NCBI GenBank assembly: GCA_031761405.1
Contig: JASEVX010000006.1
Span: 30,746,117 to 30,810,116 of the forward strand
Length of the DNA: 64,000 bases
From: Serripes groenlandicus
Lineage: Eukaryota > Mollusca > Bivalvia > Cardiida > Cardiidae
Reading direction: 5' to 3'
Positions 19,866-31,635 of this stretch are shown here, piece by piece; position 1 is the stretch's first letter, and every line of letters starts with the position of its first letter. The notes beneath the pieces were generated by a model, which searched no databases, was not told the origin of the DNA, and saw only the letters and a list, made by a program, of their open reading frames with translations. Made by a program: the position numbers and the translations under genes.

Positions 19866-20941
19866 GTTAATATTTCCTTCATACAAATGCTAAATCCAGC
19901 ATATTCAACCAAGTTGTTAAAAGTATAGAGATATTGCACAAAGTTACTATTTATGCTTTACAGACATTGGACATGTATTAATACTTTAATAAAAGTGCAT
20001 TAGGCCTATTTAGGTTTGTTTTCTCTGGAAATGCTGTTGCAAGCTTAAATATATTGTATAAATTTTGGCAATTGGTCGCAGTTAATTAACATTTAAGTTA
20101 TTCTTCTCTTAAATAAGGACTTAATGTGTTAGCAAACTTAAATTTTACTTGATGTTGATAACTTGGGTTATATCCTGTTGTTGATTGGATCTTGGACTAC
20201 TATTCCCTGATTAGATGTCATACCAGAAAGAAAACAATTGATCAACATGACTATCATTCAGTCATTGCTACGTTTCCTCATTGTTTTCATAATCTAATTC
20301 CAAAATGAGGTAAAAAACGAAATGGTTTAAACTTTTTGCTTTGTTTTGTATACAATCATGTAGCAGACTAACCATGCTGTGTTTTTTATGATATAAATTG
20401 TTATAATTAAAACTACATATATGAACTTCTCTAATGTACTTGTTTATTTTTGGTTTTATAGCTCAACTCAGCACAAAGTACTGAAAGTGAGTTATTGTGA
20501 TTGCCTTCTGTTTGGTTTGCATCCATCAACATTTAAGTAACCAGTGTGTAAATTGGGATGAAACTGCACAGCTAGTAATTTCTCTATGTTTTCCCAAAAA
20601 ATCATTAAAATCATTTTTCTTCTAAATTGTTGGGCAATTTTTTAATTGAAGAACATGGCAGTTTGATTTGATCATTCAAACAATCTTTTATAGCCCTTTC
20701 CCATATATACAACAAGAGTTTAAAAACATGGAAAATCTCATATGTTTACAATTGCATCAAAACATGTCCACATGTGGTAAAGGGTTATGTCCATCTACAT
20801 TTTAATTATTACAACAAAGTTGTAAATGATAGCAGTTTCATGCATGTGGTTATGTATAGCATGATACAGCATTCTTGCACCATGCGCAGTACTCAACACA
20901 ACATTCTTCCAAGGCAACTGGCTACATTCCCACATAGACTA

Positions 20942-21166
20942 TTAACCATTTCCCACATACAACACATCGGCAGCAGTCCACCTTGAAATCATCTAGACAA
21001 AATTTCGGAAATAAATAAATGAAAGTATAAAAATTGAATAGATTTGAAAACATTTAGACAAAAGCAGAAATTGTTTATGATGAGTTATTTTGCTTTTGCC
21101 ACAATGCTTTCAAATGTCATTTACTGCAGAGGTGTCTGAAAGCGTCTACATGTGGGAAAGGGTTAA
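20942..21166. mobile_element. TTAA MITE, family 1
   Basis: TTAACCATTTCCCACATACA ... TGTGGGAAAGGGTTAA. A shorter degenerate copy precedes it at about 20691-20788. Confidence 0.8.
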
Positions 21167-21489
21167 GCACATTTGTAGTAGACGAATGACGCTAGTCACA
21201 ATGAGTTTAGTCAATCATCAGAAAGAATGAATGGCAATCCGGGAAATCGAACTCACGACCCATATGTCCAATGGAGTGATAGCCCTCATAGTTCCCGACT
21301 AAGCTTTTGCGGCTTGGCAACACTATTGTTTAGGATGAGATGTTGTTTGAAGTTAAATAATAAAGACTGACATAGAATAGATTATCTCATTGATTCAGCT
21401 CAGAGGAATATATTGATTGATTGGGGTCAATTAAACGCCATTTTCAACAATTGTTCAGTCATATCACCGCAGCCAGTTCACCTATTCAT

Positions 21490-22575
21490 GTTTTTAGCTC
21501 CACTGGCTGAAAGCCAGTCGAGCTTATGTCATGGCGAATTGTCCGTCGTGCGTGCGTGCGTTAACTTTTTCCTTTAAACGACTTCTTCTCCCTAACCACT
21601 TGGCCAATTTGGTTGAAACTTCATGGGAAGCATCCTCTCAATGTCCTCTACTAAATTCCTTCATTTTTTTATATCCCTTCGAAATTATGGTTTCCATGGC
21701 AACCGAAAGAAAAAAATAGTGAAAACTTAAAAAATCTTCTTCTCCGAAAGTGTCAGGCCGATTTTCAAATAATTTTGTAGAAATGTTCCTTGGGTGACCC
21801 TTTATTAGATTCCTTCAAGAAATGTTGATTGGGCGAAAAACATGGCCGCCAGGGGGCGGGGCTGTTTTGCCTTATATAGCTATAGTGAAAACTTAAAAAA
21901 TCTTCTTCTCCAAAAGTGTTCAGCCAATTTTCAAATAATTTTGTAGAAATGTTCCATGGGTGACCCTCTATCAGATTCCTTCAAGCCATGTTGATTGGTA
22001 AAAAAACATGGCCGCCACAGGGCGGGGCTATTTTGCCTATATGGCTAAAGAGAAAACTTAAAAAATCTTCTCCTCCAAAAGTGTCAGGCCAATTTTCAAA
22101 TAATTTTGTAGAAATGTTCCTTGGGTGACCCTTTATTAGATTCCTTCAAGAAATGTTGATTGGGCGAAAAACATGGCCGCCAGGGGGTGGGGCTATTTTG
22201 CCTTATATAGCTATAGTGAAAACTTAAAACATCTTCTTCTCCGAAAGTGTTCAGCCGATTTTCAAATAATTTTGTAGAAATGTTCATTGGGTGAACCTCT
22301 ATCAGATTCCTTCAAGCCATGTTGATTGGTCGAAAAACATGGCCGCCAGAGGGCGGGGCTATTTTGACTTATATGACCATAGTGAAAACTTAAAAAATCT
22401 TCTCCTCCAAAAGTGTCAGGCCGATTTTCAAATAATTTTGCAGAAACATTCCTTGGGTGAAACTCTACAAGATTCCTTTAAGCAATGGTGGTTGGTAAAA
22501 AAAATAGCCACCACGGAGCAAGGCTGTTTGGAGATTTTATTTTTGCCTTATGGCCGTGGAGCGATACTGGCCCTC
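21490..22575 (+). repeat. Dispersed element with five ~165-bp internal tandem units
   Basis: It starts TTTTAGCTCCACTGGCTGAA with a GGCTGAAAGCC hairpin. Internal units beginning GTGAAAACTTAAAAAATCTT repeat at about 21718, 21886, 22050, 22215 and 22380, and each contains AAACATGGCCGCCA. It ends near GGCCCTCTTGGGCCTCTTGT. It resembles the 17690 element in layout (hairpin ends, repeated ~165-190-bp body). Non-coding. Confidence 0.75.
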
Positions 22576-22599
22576 TTGGGCCTCTTGTTTCCGGCCTTC

Positions 22600-22803
22600 T
22601 CACACCATTAATCCACACAACAATCTTTCCAAGCAACTGGCTGCTTTTCCTCATAGACTGTTAGTTTATTGGTGGAAGAAAAATTGCGTTTGTCACAAAG
22701 ACGTTTGTCAAACGCCATAACGAATGGTGGATGAACAGGGGTTTCAAACTCACAACTCCTTGATTGACAGCCTGCTTTTCGCTAGCGACTGAGCTACGGG
22801 GCT
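22600..22803 (-). repeat. tRNA-derived SINE
   Basis: On the minus strand, from GAGCCCCGTAGCTCAGTCGC (A-box-like) through GTTGTGAGTTTGAAACCCC (B-box-like), then a body with GGCGTTTGACAAACGTCTTT. Same family as 33165-33413. Confidence 0.65.
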
Positions 22804-24265
22804 CGGCGCCAGGGGGATATTAAACTATTCACAATTCTTTTTTACAATTTTAGCATAATGATTTGAATAACAAAGGAATATTTTTATAAAAAGCTACCTT
22901 TTTATTAAATCAACATTTGTCGTATACTGAATTGCAGTTTACTATTATTGCAAAGTGCCCATCAAATCTTTAAATTTCATTAAACAAAAAAAAAGAAATT
23001 TCTATAGCTGAAGATTCAGATTTTGCATTTAACTTGGTCAAATCGAGGTAAAATTTTGATTTGAATTAATTGTGTACTCCTTCAAAAAATGCCTTTTTTT
23101 AGGTGAACACTATGCAGGAATAAAGTGTAAATTTAGCATTGATATTTGCAAATTGTCCCAAATTCCAGACAATTCAAGAAAGAGTTGACATTCAACAAAT
23201 TATAAATATTTAAATGCTTGACAGATACATATTCAACCATGACGTTTTTAACTGTGTTGTAACAAGGTCGATCTAATGATAAAAACAAACAGAAATCAGA
23301 GGTTAACAACTCGTCATATAGTTCCAACAACTGGGAAAACACGAATTTATGCAGAAAAATAATCTCTAAACCACTATGACGTATCTACTTTCGTCCAAAC
23401 ATAATGAATCAATTTAATTCTGACGTCACCCATTTTCACTTAAGGAAAAACTAATATTCTTACCTAAGGAATTTCCTTAGGAGCTTTGTGAATACGAACT
23501 TAAGGAATTTCCTCAGCTAAGGGGAAAATCGGGTATTTAAGGAATTTCCTAAGGAAATAACTTAGGAGCTTTGTGAATACGGCCCCAGGGTTGATATGAT
23601 TGTGTAACCAATAATAACGGCTTAAACAAATTAAATAGAGGATCATTACAGTAAGATTCGTATTATATTTTCTTAAAATCAGACATACACTTTCATAAAA
23701 ATGGAATTTTCAAATTTTGTCATTTTGCCCCTTTTCTGATGCCGCCTGACTGCCATGTTTTTCGACCAATCAGTATGGCTTGAACAATTTTTATAGAGGG
23801 TCACCCAAGGAGCATTTCTACCAAATTATATTTGAATATGACAGGCAGATTCGGAGGAGAAGATTTTTAAAGTTTGGACATTTTGTCCCCTTTCTGATGC
23901 CGCAGCAACCAAAGTTCTCAATGGAATTTAAATCTTTGAACAATTTTGAAAGAGGCCAACCAGAGGAACAGTCCTGTGATGTTTCACGGAAATTGTCCTT
24001 GGAGTTTGGGAGGAGATGATGTTTAAAGCTAAAAGTTAACACCGGACGGACGACGGATGCCGGACGACGGACAAAAAGTGATCAGAATAGCTCACCTTGA
24101 GCCTTCGGCTCAGGTGATCTAAAAATTGACTTAATTGTTGTAATATAAATATAATCTAATTCTTAAATCTAAAGGTCATGATTTTACAGTTCGAGAAGTA
24201 AATTCCAGTAAATGTTCATGCACTGGTTGAACATTTCAAAAAAAAATTGAAACTAATTCCTATGT

Positions 24266-24484
24266 CAAGCCTTTTCCACATACAACAAAGCTGCAGCACA
24301 TGACCTTGACCTAGGTAAAATAGAAGATCTCGCTAAATAAAGTTATAATTCATGGACATAAAGTAGAAAACATTATAGCAAAAGGAAAAAAAATTCTCAT
24401 AAGCAATTTCTCCTTTTGTCACAATGGTTTCAAAAGTCGTCTGCTGCAGGTGTTAAAATGCATATGTATTAAGGAAATGGTTAA
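24266..24484. mobile_element. TTAA MITE, family 1, degenerate
   Basis: Left terminus mutated (CAAGCCTTTTCCACATACAA), right terminus GGAAATGGTTAA. The core facing blocks CAAAAGGAAAA and AATTTCTCCTTTTG are retained. Confidence 0.7.
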
Positions 24485-24566
24485 CAAAATATTGACTTTT
24501 ATTTTTGTAATTAATATAAAAGTACCCTTAATGTTAATTAAAGTCCCTGATTTTATAGTTTGAAAG

Positions 24567-24782
24567 GTAAACTTTTTCCAACATACAACACAAATCTACA
24601 TTTAACAACTTTAAAATTATCTAAGGCAAATACATGTTTAATGAAAATCTCCTTAAATGAAAGTATGATCATGGAATAAAGTTGAAAACATTGTGGCAAA
24701 AGGAGACATTGCTCATTATGAGAAATGTCTCCTTTTGTCTCAATATTTAAAATAAATATGTCTGTAATCGGGAAATGGTTAA
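24567..24782. mobile_element. TTAA MITE, family 1, degenerate
   Basis: Core GGCAAAAGGAGACATTGCTC facing GAAATGTCTCCTTTTG; right end GGGAAATGGTTAA. Confidence 0.7.
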
Positions 24783-25009
24783 CCTAAAAGAAGTTTTCTT
24801 TTCGCCATAACCTGATTTTTCTTCTCAACACAGAGTGATGACTCTATTGTAACACATTTTGAAAAACATTACTAAAATTTCAAAAAGTAGAAATTCTGTT
24901 AACCAAGCAAATCCTCTACTTCCCATCACATTTTCAATTCTGCATTAACTTCTTTTTGATTTCAATTCTCAAGATATTGTATGCCTTTGTTTTTCACATT
25001 ATACAGCCC

Positions 25010-25240
25010 TTAAGCACTTTCCCACATACAACATTTACATATCTGCAGCATGTTATTTTGAAAAAATCTAGGCAAACGTTTTGAAAATGTCTATTTATGT
25101 AAGAATTAATTATCATCGAGAAATCATTAACTCATATATGAAAACATTTTGTAAAAAGAAGAAACTGCGTATTATGTTTTCAAATGTCATATGATGCAGA
25201 GGCCTCAGAAAGTGTCTGTATATATATGGGAAAGGCTTAA
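25010..25240. mobile_element. TTAA MITE, family 1, degenerate
   Basis: TTAAGCACTTTCCCACATAC at the left, ATGGGAAAGGCTTAA at the right. The central hairpin is partly lost. Confidence 0.7.
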
Positions 25241-26640
25241 AATAGCATAGTAAGTGTTAGAAAGTATTTAACAGAAACATCACTCAAAATTTCAAATGAT
25301 ACACTGTGGCAACAGTTAATGATATTGTAAGGCCTATTTGGGGCTGGCTGTCATCTCATCTCCTTCAGTAATCAGTTCATGAATTCTGTATAATTTCTGT
25401 CACCATTCCCAACTGAAATTAAAGAAAAATACAAATGCCATAAAATACTCATGTTTAAATATTATAATACAATGATTGACAGTTAAAGAAAAGAATCATA
25501 GATCTGTTTAATCCGTTCCCACAGTATGCATCTATAGGTGGGAAAGAGTTAAATGCAGTCATTTTCCATATGGAATTTTGAATTACATATTCTTTACATT
25601 TGTAAATGTAAGTTCAATTACTAAATTGAGTTGAAAGTACTGTGGCAAGAGAAATTGCTCATGACAGACAAATCTGCTACAGAGTCATAAGAAAGCATCT
25701 GTATGTGGAAAAGTTTTAGCTATAGATGTATGGTGTGAAATGAATTGTGAACTAACCAGTTTATGGTCATTATTTTGAAAATATTGAGCTGTGTCAAGCA
25801 TTTTTGAGTTCTTAATGACAGATGCATCCTTCCACAAAAATGGAAATGTAGCTCTACTTGTTTTATATCAGTATAACAGTAACAAGTAGCATTTGAGAGC
25901 ATTACTACTAGGAAATTATGCAGCACCCATGCTCAGGCTATGGGTATTAATATTCAGATAAAGATAGAAAATAAATCAGATAAAGATAGAGAATATCCGA
26001 ACAACAGACATTCCTACATATCCTACCACAGTCCCTACAATGATACGATTTTTGTATATGGGATGACAAAAATGGGCCGAGACCATCAGATTACTAAATA
26101 ACACTCATAGATCATTGATCCTACTGCAACATTAATCAAACACTAAACAAAAACACTCGACTGTCCCATTTTAAATGATGTCCTCTTAAAGTCATGCAAA
26201 TAAAATTCAGGTGAAACGATTGGCAGTTTGGGTTAAGAGAATCAGGGACACTATATTAGTGTCCCTGAAAGAATCAACCCGTGACACAAATCAAGAGCAA
26301 CAGATTATGAAATCACCCCACCCATTCATTTTGTACGTTGATTGTTTCATTGAAAAACTTACCAGTGTAAGATTGGCCGCTTTAGGATTGATGTTGACTG
26401 TACGAACATTATAGACATGCCCACATTGTCTCTCTTGTCGGTCTTTCGGATTACATGATCATTGAAATACGTTTCCTGAATTTCTGAATGCTAATCACGA
26501 CATGAGTTCATATCATTTTCGTCGACTCGAGACTGTTCGTTTGTAATTCGACATCTTTGATTATAAATATCCTTTACTGGTATCCAACTTTAAAGCTTTA
26601 TGTGGCAGTGTAATACACCTAAGTGTCGTTTTCTCCCCTG
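25241..26640. other. No gene or named repeat recognised
   Basis: AT-rich DNA with degenerate MITE fragments (about 25515-25725) and only short open frames of no character. Confidence 0.6.
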
Positions 26641-26814
26641 AAAATATCAACAATCCAGCATAAGCCTGGGTCCGCTAGCTCAAAATTCCATTTTTGACAC
26701 AGGCCGGAAGTGTGTCCTTTTTTTCTACTAGAAACGGGAGACAACTATAAAAGACTCGCTTACAAACCCATTTCGACCCCACATTTTGGTTTTACACCTA
26801 TTAAAAGTCAATTT

Positions 26815-27047
26815 GAAATATTCTAGCGGTGGGCACAAAACAGTCGCCATTTTGTTTCCAATTTAGTCGGCTAATTTAGCATGCCCCGAAGCGGACTAAA
26901 TATTTAGTCCGAAAATCTAAATATTTAGTCCGATTTACAATTTAGACGCGTTGGTGAATACGGACCAAATCTAAATCGACGTAATTTAGTCAGATAATTT
27001 AGATTTAGTCCGAAAATCGAACTTAGACGCGTTGGTGAATACGGGCC
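26815..27047. repeat. Subterminal repeat block of the 12.5-kb insertion
   Basis: Carries several (G)ACTAAATATTTAGTC-like palindromes and two copies of ACGCGTTGGTGAATACGG. Most of it (about 26820-26990) is present in inverted orientation at 31768-31946, giving a second copy of this end elsewhere in the window. Confidence 0.75.
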
Positions 27048-27701
27048 CGGGACATCTGTCATTTGAACTCTGGACGTTATAGAGGTAAGACGTTAAATTT
27101 ATTGCTATACATGTTAGACTACGTGCTTCGGCTCGACTATACGAAAAGGGATATATAGTGTCGTATGGATCTTTCAGTTTCCCGAAACAATGTAGCAAAG
27201 GTTAGGTCGAATTTCCCCGCATTATTTTTGAGGATTCCAACAACATAATCGCTAGAATCTAATGTTTGACTGCGTGCTTCGGCTCGACTATACGAAAAGG
27301 GATATATAGTGTCGTATGGATGTTTCAGTTTCCCGAAACAATGTAGCAAAGGTTAGGTCGAATTTCCCCGCCATTATTTTCGAGGGTTCCAACAACATAC
27401 CGGCTAGAATCTATTGGTAGAAGGTTAGAGACAAATCGTTGGTTGTCTCGCCTTAAGGATGCTGCTGGCTCCTTTGTTAAAGCTTTCTAAATATAGACCT
27501 ATGAGGTCATTTTAAATAAAGACCTATGATGAAAAAATGTCCGCCACAAATGCGCAGTCCTTATATATAAATAACTAGGTCAACACAATGGCGTCCTCTC
27601 TTGTGTCAATCCTTATATGCAAATGAGATACTATAAATAGATCAACAAAATGGCGCCCACGCATGCGCAGTCCGTGACACCAAACCGGCGCCTATACTAC
27701 T
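27048..27701. repeat. Polinton right terminal inverted repeat, outer part
   Basis: Continues the Polinton repeat after the 12.5-kb insertion. It starts with the reverse complement of the 787-800 region (GACATCTGTCATTTGAAC) and ends GCCTATACTACT. It contains two ~150-bp direct copies of a block with TTCGGCTCGACTATACGAAA. The same blocks occur in both ends of the small Polinton (41962-44737). Confidence 0.88.
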
Positions 27702-27787
27702 GACAAGTATGTACAACCAGTAACCAGTTTAATTCTGAGCGTCAAGGACGGCAGCCATCACTTCCATTTATTTTAAATAAAGCAAAG

Positions 27788-27990
27788 GAAGGCAGTGTTA
27801 CAGAGGTAGAGCGTCGTCGGCCTATTGTACCGGTTGAAAGGTCCCGGGTTCGAATCCAGTGATGAACGGGTTCTGCCTTTGGGATTTTTCTACACAAACG
27901 GCGCGAGTATCCAGGAAGCAGACATCGAGCCTGATTAATATAAGCTTAATGTAAAATGTAAAATAAATAAGTTTAAAACTTAAAGCAAAC
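27788..27990 (+). repeat. tRNA-like SINE candidate
   Basis: AGAGGTAGAGCGTCGTCGGCC followed by GGTCCCGGGTTCGAATCC, an RNA polymerase III A/B-box pair at tRNA-like spacing. The cloverleaf is not intact. Confidence 0.5.
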
Positions 27991-28466
27991 TTTGGTATGG
28001 CAAGACCCATGATCGACTCTGGGATTTCCACCTCGGACGTTTTTACCGTTGCACCACTGAGGCGACCATAGCAGTATTGGTTGTAAAGAAATAACGTGAT
28101 ATGCCGAAACACTGTCTATAAGATTTGCATTGAATCCCAACTTTCGCCTTTAACCCATCCATACACACGAAATAATTACATGTACTGAAGTTTTACGCGC
28201 CTATAACCGTCAGGATCGAGTGTACACGCCACTTTTTAAACTTTATCCCGCTTAACTCACCTTTATACAACATTTGCGAATGATGTCGACCAAGATTAGT
28301 CTGCACATATGTGCAGACTAATATTGATCGACGTCGTATGCTTATAATGTATTGTGTCGTGGCATAATTACTGCATAAACGTCCAGGGACCTACCCAACC
28401 CCATCCAACAATCAACAACCCTACAATAATAAAACCAGCAACATTTCTTAAGTGTGATAAAGGTCC

Positions 28467-28682
28467 TTAACCCTTTTCCACATAAGACTATACTGCAGAC
28501 GACTTTTGAAAACAGTGTGGCTAAGGGAGATATTGAGCATCATGAGCAATTTCTCCTCTAGTCACAATGTGTTAAACTTTATCCAATAATTAAACTTCTA
28601 TTTATTGAAGTTTTTCATGTTTTAGCCAAGATGTTTTGAAATGCGTCTGTTGCAGATTTGTTGTACGTGGGAAAGGGTTAAA
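28467..28682. mobile_element. TTAA MITE, family 1
   Basis: TTAACCCTTTTCCACATAAG ... ACGTGGGAAAGGGTTAA, both terminal TTAAs intact. Confidence 0.8.
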
Positions 28683-28955
28683 CAGAACAACTGTTTAAAC
28701 TTATAAACATTCAGTCACTTGGGTTTGAATAACCAGAGGAAGTGATTCACAAGACACTGTTAAATCGGGAATAATAAAAATGACAGGTAAAAATTTATAC
28801 ATTTTACAACCATAATAAACCTTTGTATTTCATAGAATGGTTGATTTATTAATTGGCGTTTAACGCCGTTTTCAATGGTATTTGAGTTATATCACGGCGG
28901 CCAGATCATCGTACGTGTGCTTCCTGGAGTTTTCTATCATCTGTACAACATGCAT

Positions 28956-29064
28956 TCACTGCACGAAAATTGGGATTTAATATAGAAGTAAATTTCCTTA
29001 AATTTCTTATCCCTAATTTAAGGAAATTTACTGCTAAATTAAAATCCCAATTTTCGTGCAGTGA
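28956..29064. repeat. Foldback element with ~48-bp arms
   Basis: TCACTGCACGAAAATTGGGA at the left is inverted as TCCCAATTTTCGTGCAGTGA at the right; the loop is about 10 bp. It interrupts a dispersed repeat of the GGCGTTTAACGCCGTTTTCA type. It may be a very short MITE. Confidence 0.8.
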
Positions 29065-29242
29065 TGTAGCTTTCTTCACAGTCAACTGGCTACATTCAGG
29101 CATAGAGCATTTAGTTTATTGATGGGATAGCGTTTGTCACAAAGATTTTCGTCACTCATCGGAAACAGGGTCGTACCTCCCTTTAGGCACTGTGCCTACA
29201 CATTTTTTCTCAAAATGCCCCAAAACGCAGCTGCGGCGATAG

Positions 29243-29472
29243 ACATCTGCGTTATGTATCGACCAGATCAGCCTGCGCTGTCCGCGCAGACTGATCCGGC
29301 CGACACATTCCGTCTTAGGGGGATAGATGTAACGAGTAGTGATTCCTGAAACAGAAAATCCACAGAGAGCAGAAAAGTGTCTATCCGGGTAAGCCTGTGT
29401 GGCATGCTTAGGGTGATCCGGGTCGATACTTTACGCAGAGTCCACAATGTTGATTTTCTCACGAGACGGCCT
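29243..29472. repeat. Foldback repeat, family 2 (GTGGACTCTGCGTAA type)
   Basis: Inverted ends around GATCCGGGTCGATACTTTACGCAGAGTCCACAA and TTGTGG-type counterpart, with middle landmark CGACACATTCCGTC. Other copies are at 33977, 46393, 54943 and 58550. Confidence 0.7.
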
Positions 29473-29610
29473 ACAAATTGATTATTGCAAAGCTACGCCC
29501 CTGGATATGAAAAGCGTTTGTCACAAAGATGTTCGTAAATCAGCGGAAAGAAAGACGTATTTCGTGTTGATACCGCCCTTGGCCACTTGGTATTATTAGA
29601 GTGTCCCTGC

Positions 29611-29840
29611 TTAACCCTTTCCCTCATACGACAATTCCGCAGCAGACGACTTTGAACGTATTTTGACAAAACATAGAAAATCTCCATAATTGAATGGATA
29701 ACCTATGACAAAAAGTGGAAAACATTGTGGCAAAAGGAAAAATTGCACGTTTTGTGCAATTTCTTCTTTTGTCACTATGTTTTCAAAACGCCGTCTGCTG
29801 CATATGCGTCAGAAAGCGTCTATATAAGGGAAAGGGTTTA
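29611..29840. mobile_element. TTAA MITE, family 1
   Basis: TTAACCCTTTCCCTCATACG ... AAGGGAAAGGGTTTA; central block GGCAAAAGGAAAAATTGCAC facing GTGCAATTTCTTCTTTTG. Confidence 0.8.
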
Positions 29841-30360
29841 TTAAAAGCTGATATTCACACTTCGATGGTTTCACGTAAAACGGTTATAACTACATCTTGA
29901 ACAAGATGTAGCTACAACCGTTTTGCATGAAGTCCTTGAGTTCTAACTTAGTACTGGTTTGTTAAAATTGGGATCGTGAAAAAGATCACAGTGGAATAGA
30001 ACAGTATTTCATTTATATCAGACGAGCTATCAGAACTTTTCTGTGTTGTTTTCTTGGTATGATTTATCATATCACTGGCTTACTTTTTCATAACTTTGCA
30101 TAGGGATGTGTTTAGTAATAAGAGAGGTATTGTTGGTGAAAGATCAGTTTACTCCTCCTTATCTAGTCCTCTGCAAATTAAATGATACCAAATAATATGG
30201 TTCACTGAACATCCAAATAGATATATGCATGTATTTATGGGCTAGAGACTTCATGACTAATTAGTATGAGTAATTATTTGTACTTTTCAAGTTTCAAGAA
30301 GGGTATTGCCTCCTCACAAAATTATAAACAATTTTTTTTTGTATATTCAGCCTTGACATT

Positions 30361-30690
30361 GCTATGAATTTACATAAATGAATTACAAGGCTGAACATAC
30401 ATAAATGAATTACAAAGCTGAAAATACATAAATGAATTACAAAGCTGAACATACATAAATGAATTACAAAGCTGAACATACATAAATGAATTACAAACCT
30501 GAACATACATAAATGAATTACAAAACTGAACATACATAAATGAATTACAAAGCTGAATATACATAATTGAATTACAAAGCTGTACATACATAAATGAATT
30601 ACAAAGCTGAACATACAGAAATGAATTACAAAGCTGAAAATACACTAATGAATTACAAAGCTGAACATCCATAAATGAATTTAGCCTAAA
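30361..30690. repeat. 27-bp minisatellite, about 12 units
   Basis: Unit AATTACAAAGCTGAACATAC + ATAAATG. The period is divisible by three, so minus-strand frames of 106 and 129 aa appear with a repeated nonapeptide. No start context, no homologue. Confidence 0.93.
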
Positions 30691-30801
30691 TTGAAGGACA
30701 TTTAGAGCACGTTTATAAGTAAGACGTAATTTATTGGTCCCCTCTCGAGTTCGAATCATGCCGAGACCACTATAAATGTATACACTCGTACTTGTTTACT
30801 C

Positions 30802-31030
30802 TTAACCCTTTCCCACATACAACATATCTGCAGCAGACGACTTTGGAAACTTGTGGACAAAAATATAGAAAATCCCTATAAATGAGGGTATAATTACTGA
30901 AAAAAGTTGAAAATGTTGTTGCAAAAGGAGAAATTGCTTGTTTTGAGCAATTTCTTCCTCTGTAACAATGTTTTCAAAAGTCGTCTGCTGCATAGACGTC
31001 AGAAAGCGTCTATATGTGGGAAAGGGTTAA
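30802..31030. mobile_element. TTAA MITE, family 1
   Basis: One of the better preserved copies: TTAACCCTTTCCCACATACA ... ATGTGGGAAAGGGTTAA with facing AAGGAGAAATTGC and GCAATTTCTTCC. Confidence 0.85.
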
Positions 31031-31635
31031 ACTACTCGTCGAAGCGCATCGCAATCCTACTACACAATAAACATGTAAAAACTTACGTTGCCTTTTGATA
31101 AATCTGAATTTAAAATTGTTAAAATTTACATTTTCGTTGATGATAACTCGGTACGTTCAAACGGTTATTAAAGAGTAGACATACTACTTTTCATTCCCTT
31201 TACATAGATTTTAGTCATAAAGCATTATACAATCACTCAGAGTTCATCTTTGGTACTTCGTAAACCATCTCCTGTTGGGAGGTCCATTTATGGATCCGAA
31301 CGAATTTTCTTGTTTGACCATCTCATTCATTCATTCATTCATATTGACCCTGTATGCCGCACAAACCAACCCGGATAGACAATTTGTGCTCCCTGTGGAT
31401 TAATCATTCTTATTTATATTAAATCTTCCTTTTATCCCCATTACCTAGACTTCGTCTCTTCTTCCATCATTTTCCATTATAAAATTCTAACAACTATATT
31501 CAACTTTTTATAATACTACTTATACTTCTCATTTAAATTTTAATGCGTAGTAAATGACCTTAGCTGTCAATGCGCCATTAACCACTATACATTCATTAAT
31601 AACCGCAGCCTGGTACATTTATTCAACATGTATCC

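Larger units (their letters stand above)
18252..23585. mobile_element. Nested element with GGGGCCGTATTCACAAAGCT inverted ends
   Basis: The left end CTGGGGCCGTATTCACAAAG and the right end CTTTGTGAATACGGCCCCAG are perfect inverted repeats. Subterminal CCTAAGG/CCTTAGG motifs recur on both sides. The interior has no long open frame, so it is non-autonomous or a decayed copy. The ends resemble, but are not the same as, those of the surrounding insertion at 14525. The target duplication is ambiguous because flanks and ends are both G/C palindromic. Confidence 0.75.
17690..24125 (+). repeat. Dispersed element with GGGCCAAGATGGCCC start and TTCGGCTCAGGTGATCTAAAAA end, split by a nested insertion
   Basis: The 5' end carries a GGGCCATCTTGGCCC-type hairpin followed by GATCACCT. 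The 3' end has a TGAGCCTTCGGCTCA hairpin followed by GGTGATCTAA. A hairpin a few bases before CTAA resembles a Helitron 3' end, but the 5' TC is not clear. Two ~380-bp internal units in the same orientation (17860-18240 and 23690-24030) share CAGCAACCAAAGTT and GAACAATTTTGAAAGAGG. No protein. Confidence 0.65.
14525..27047. mobile_element. 12.5-kb nested insertion with GGCCCGTATTCACC inverted ends and 3-bp duplication
   Basis: Left end GGCCCGTATTCACC at 14525; right end GGTGAATACGGGCC ending at 27047. The triplet CGG flanks both ends (14522-14524 and 27048-27050). Removing the insertion and one CGG gives GATCGGGACATCTG, exactly the reverse complement of the intact left repeat (CAGATGTCCCGATC at 796-809). 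A 3-bp duplication with G-rich inverted ends is compatible with PIF/Harbinger-type elements, but no transposase is recognised inside, so the family is not certain. It carries nested repeats at 16023, 17690, 18252 and several TTAA MITEs. The multiply repeated ATTTAGTCCG-like subterminal motifs lie at both ends. Confidence 0.8.
787..27701. mobile_element. Polinton/Maverick element, decayed, left end truncated, interrupted by a 12.5-kb insertion
   Basis: Seen: a set of genes diagnostic for Polintons (PolB, FtsK/HerA-type ATPase, retroviral-like integrase with chromodomain, adenain-like protease, capsid remnant) lies between long inverted repeats. The right end is GCCTATACTACT at 27690-27701, the same terminus as the smaller Polinton at 41962-44737. 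The left end is lost at about 787, so only the inner ~1.07 kb of the left repeat survives. Without the insertion at 14525-27047 the element spans about 14.4 kb, near the low end of the family's usual 15-20 kb. Family knowledge: Polintons have AG...CT termini, make 6-bp target duplications and can encode capsids. The right-flank hexamer is GACAAG, but no left partner exists to confirm it. Gene decay suggests the copy is inactive. Confidence 0.93.

Noticed and set aside
30361..30690. CRISPR-like regular repeats (also 53365-53895)
   Set aside because: Head-to-tail units without unique spacers, in eukaryotic DNA, and no cas genes.
30294..30759. Open frames of 106 and 129 aa with repeated SFMYVQLCN
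   Set aside because: 27-bp minisatellite; no start context or domain.
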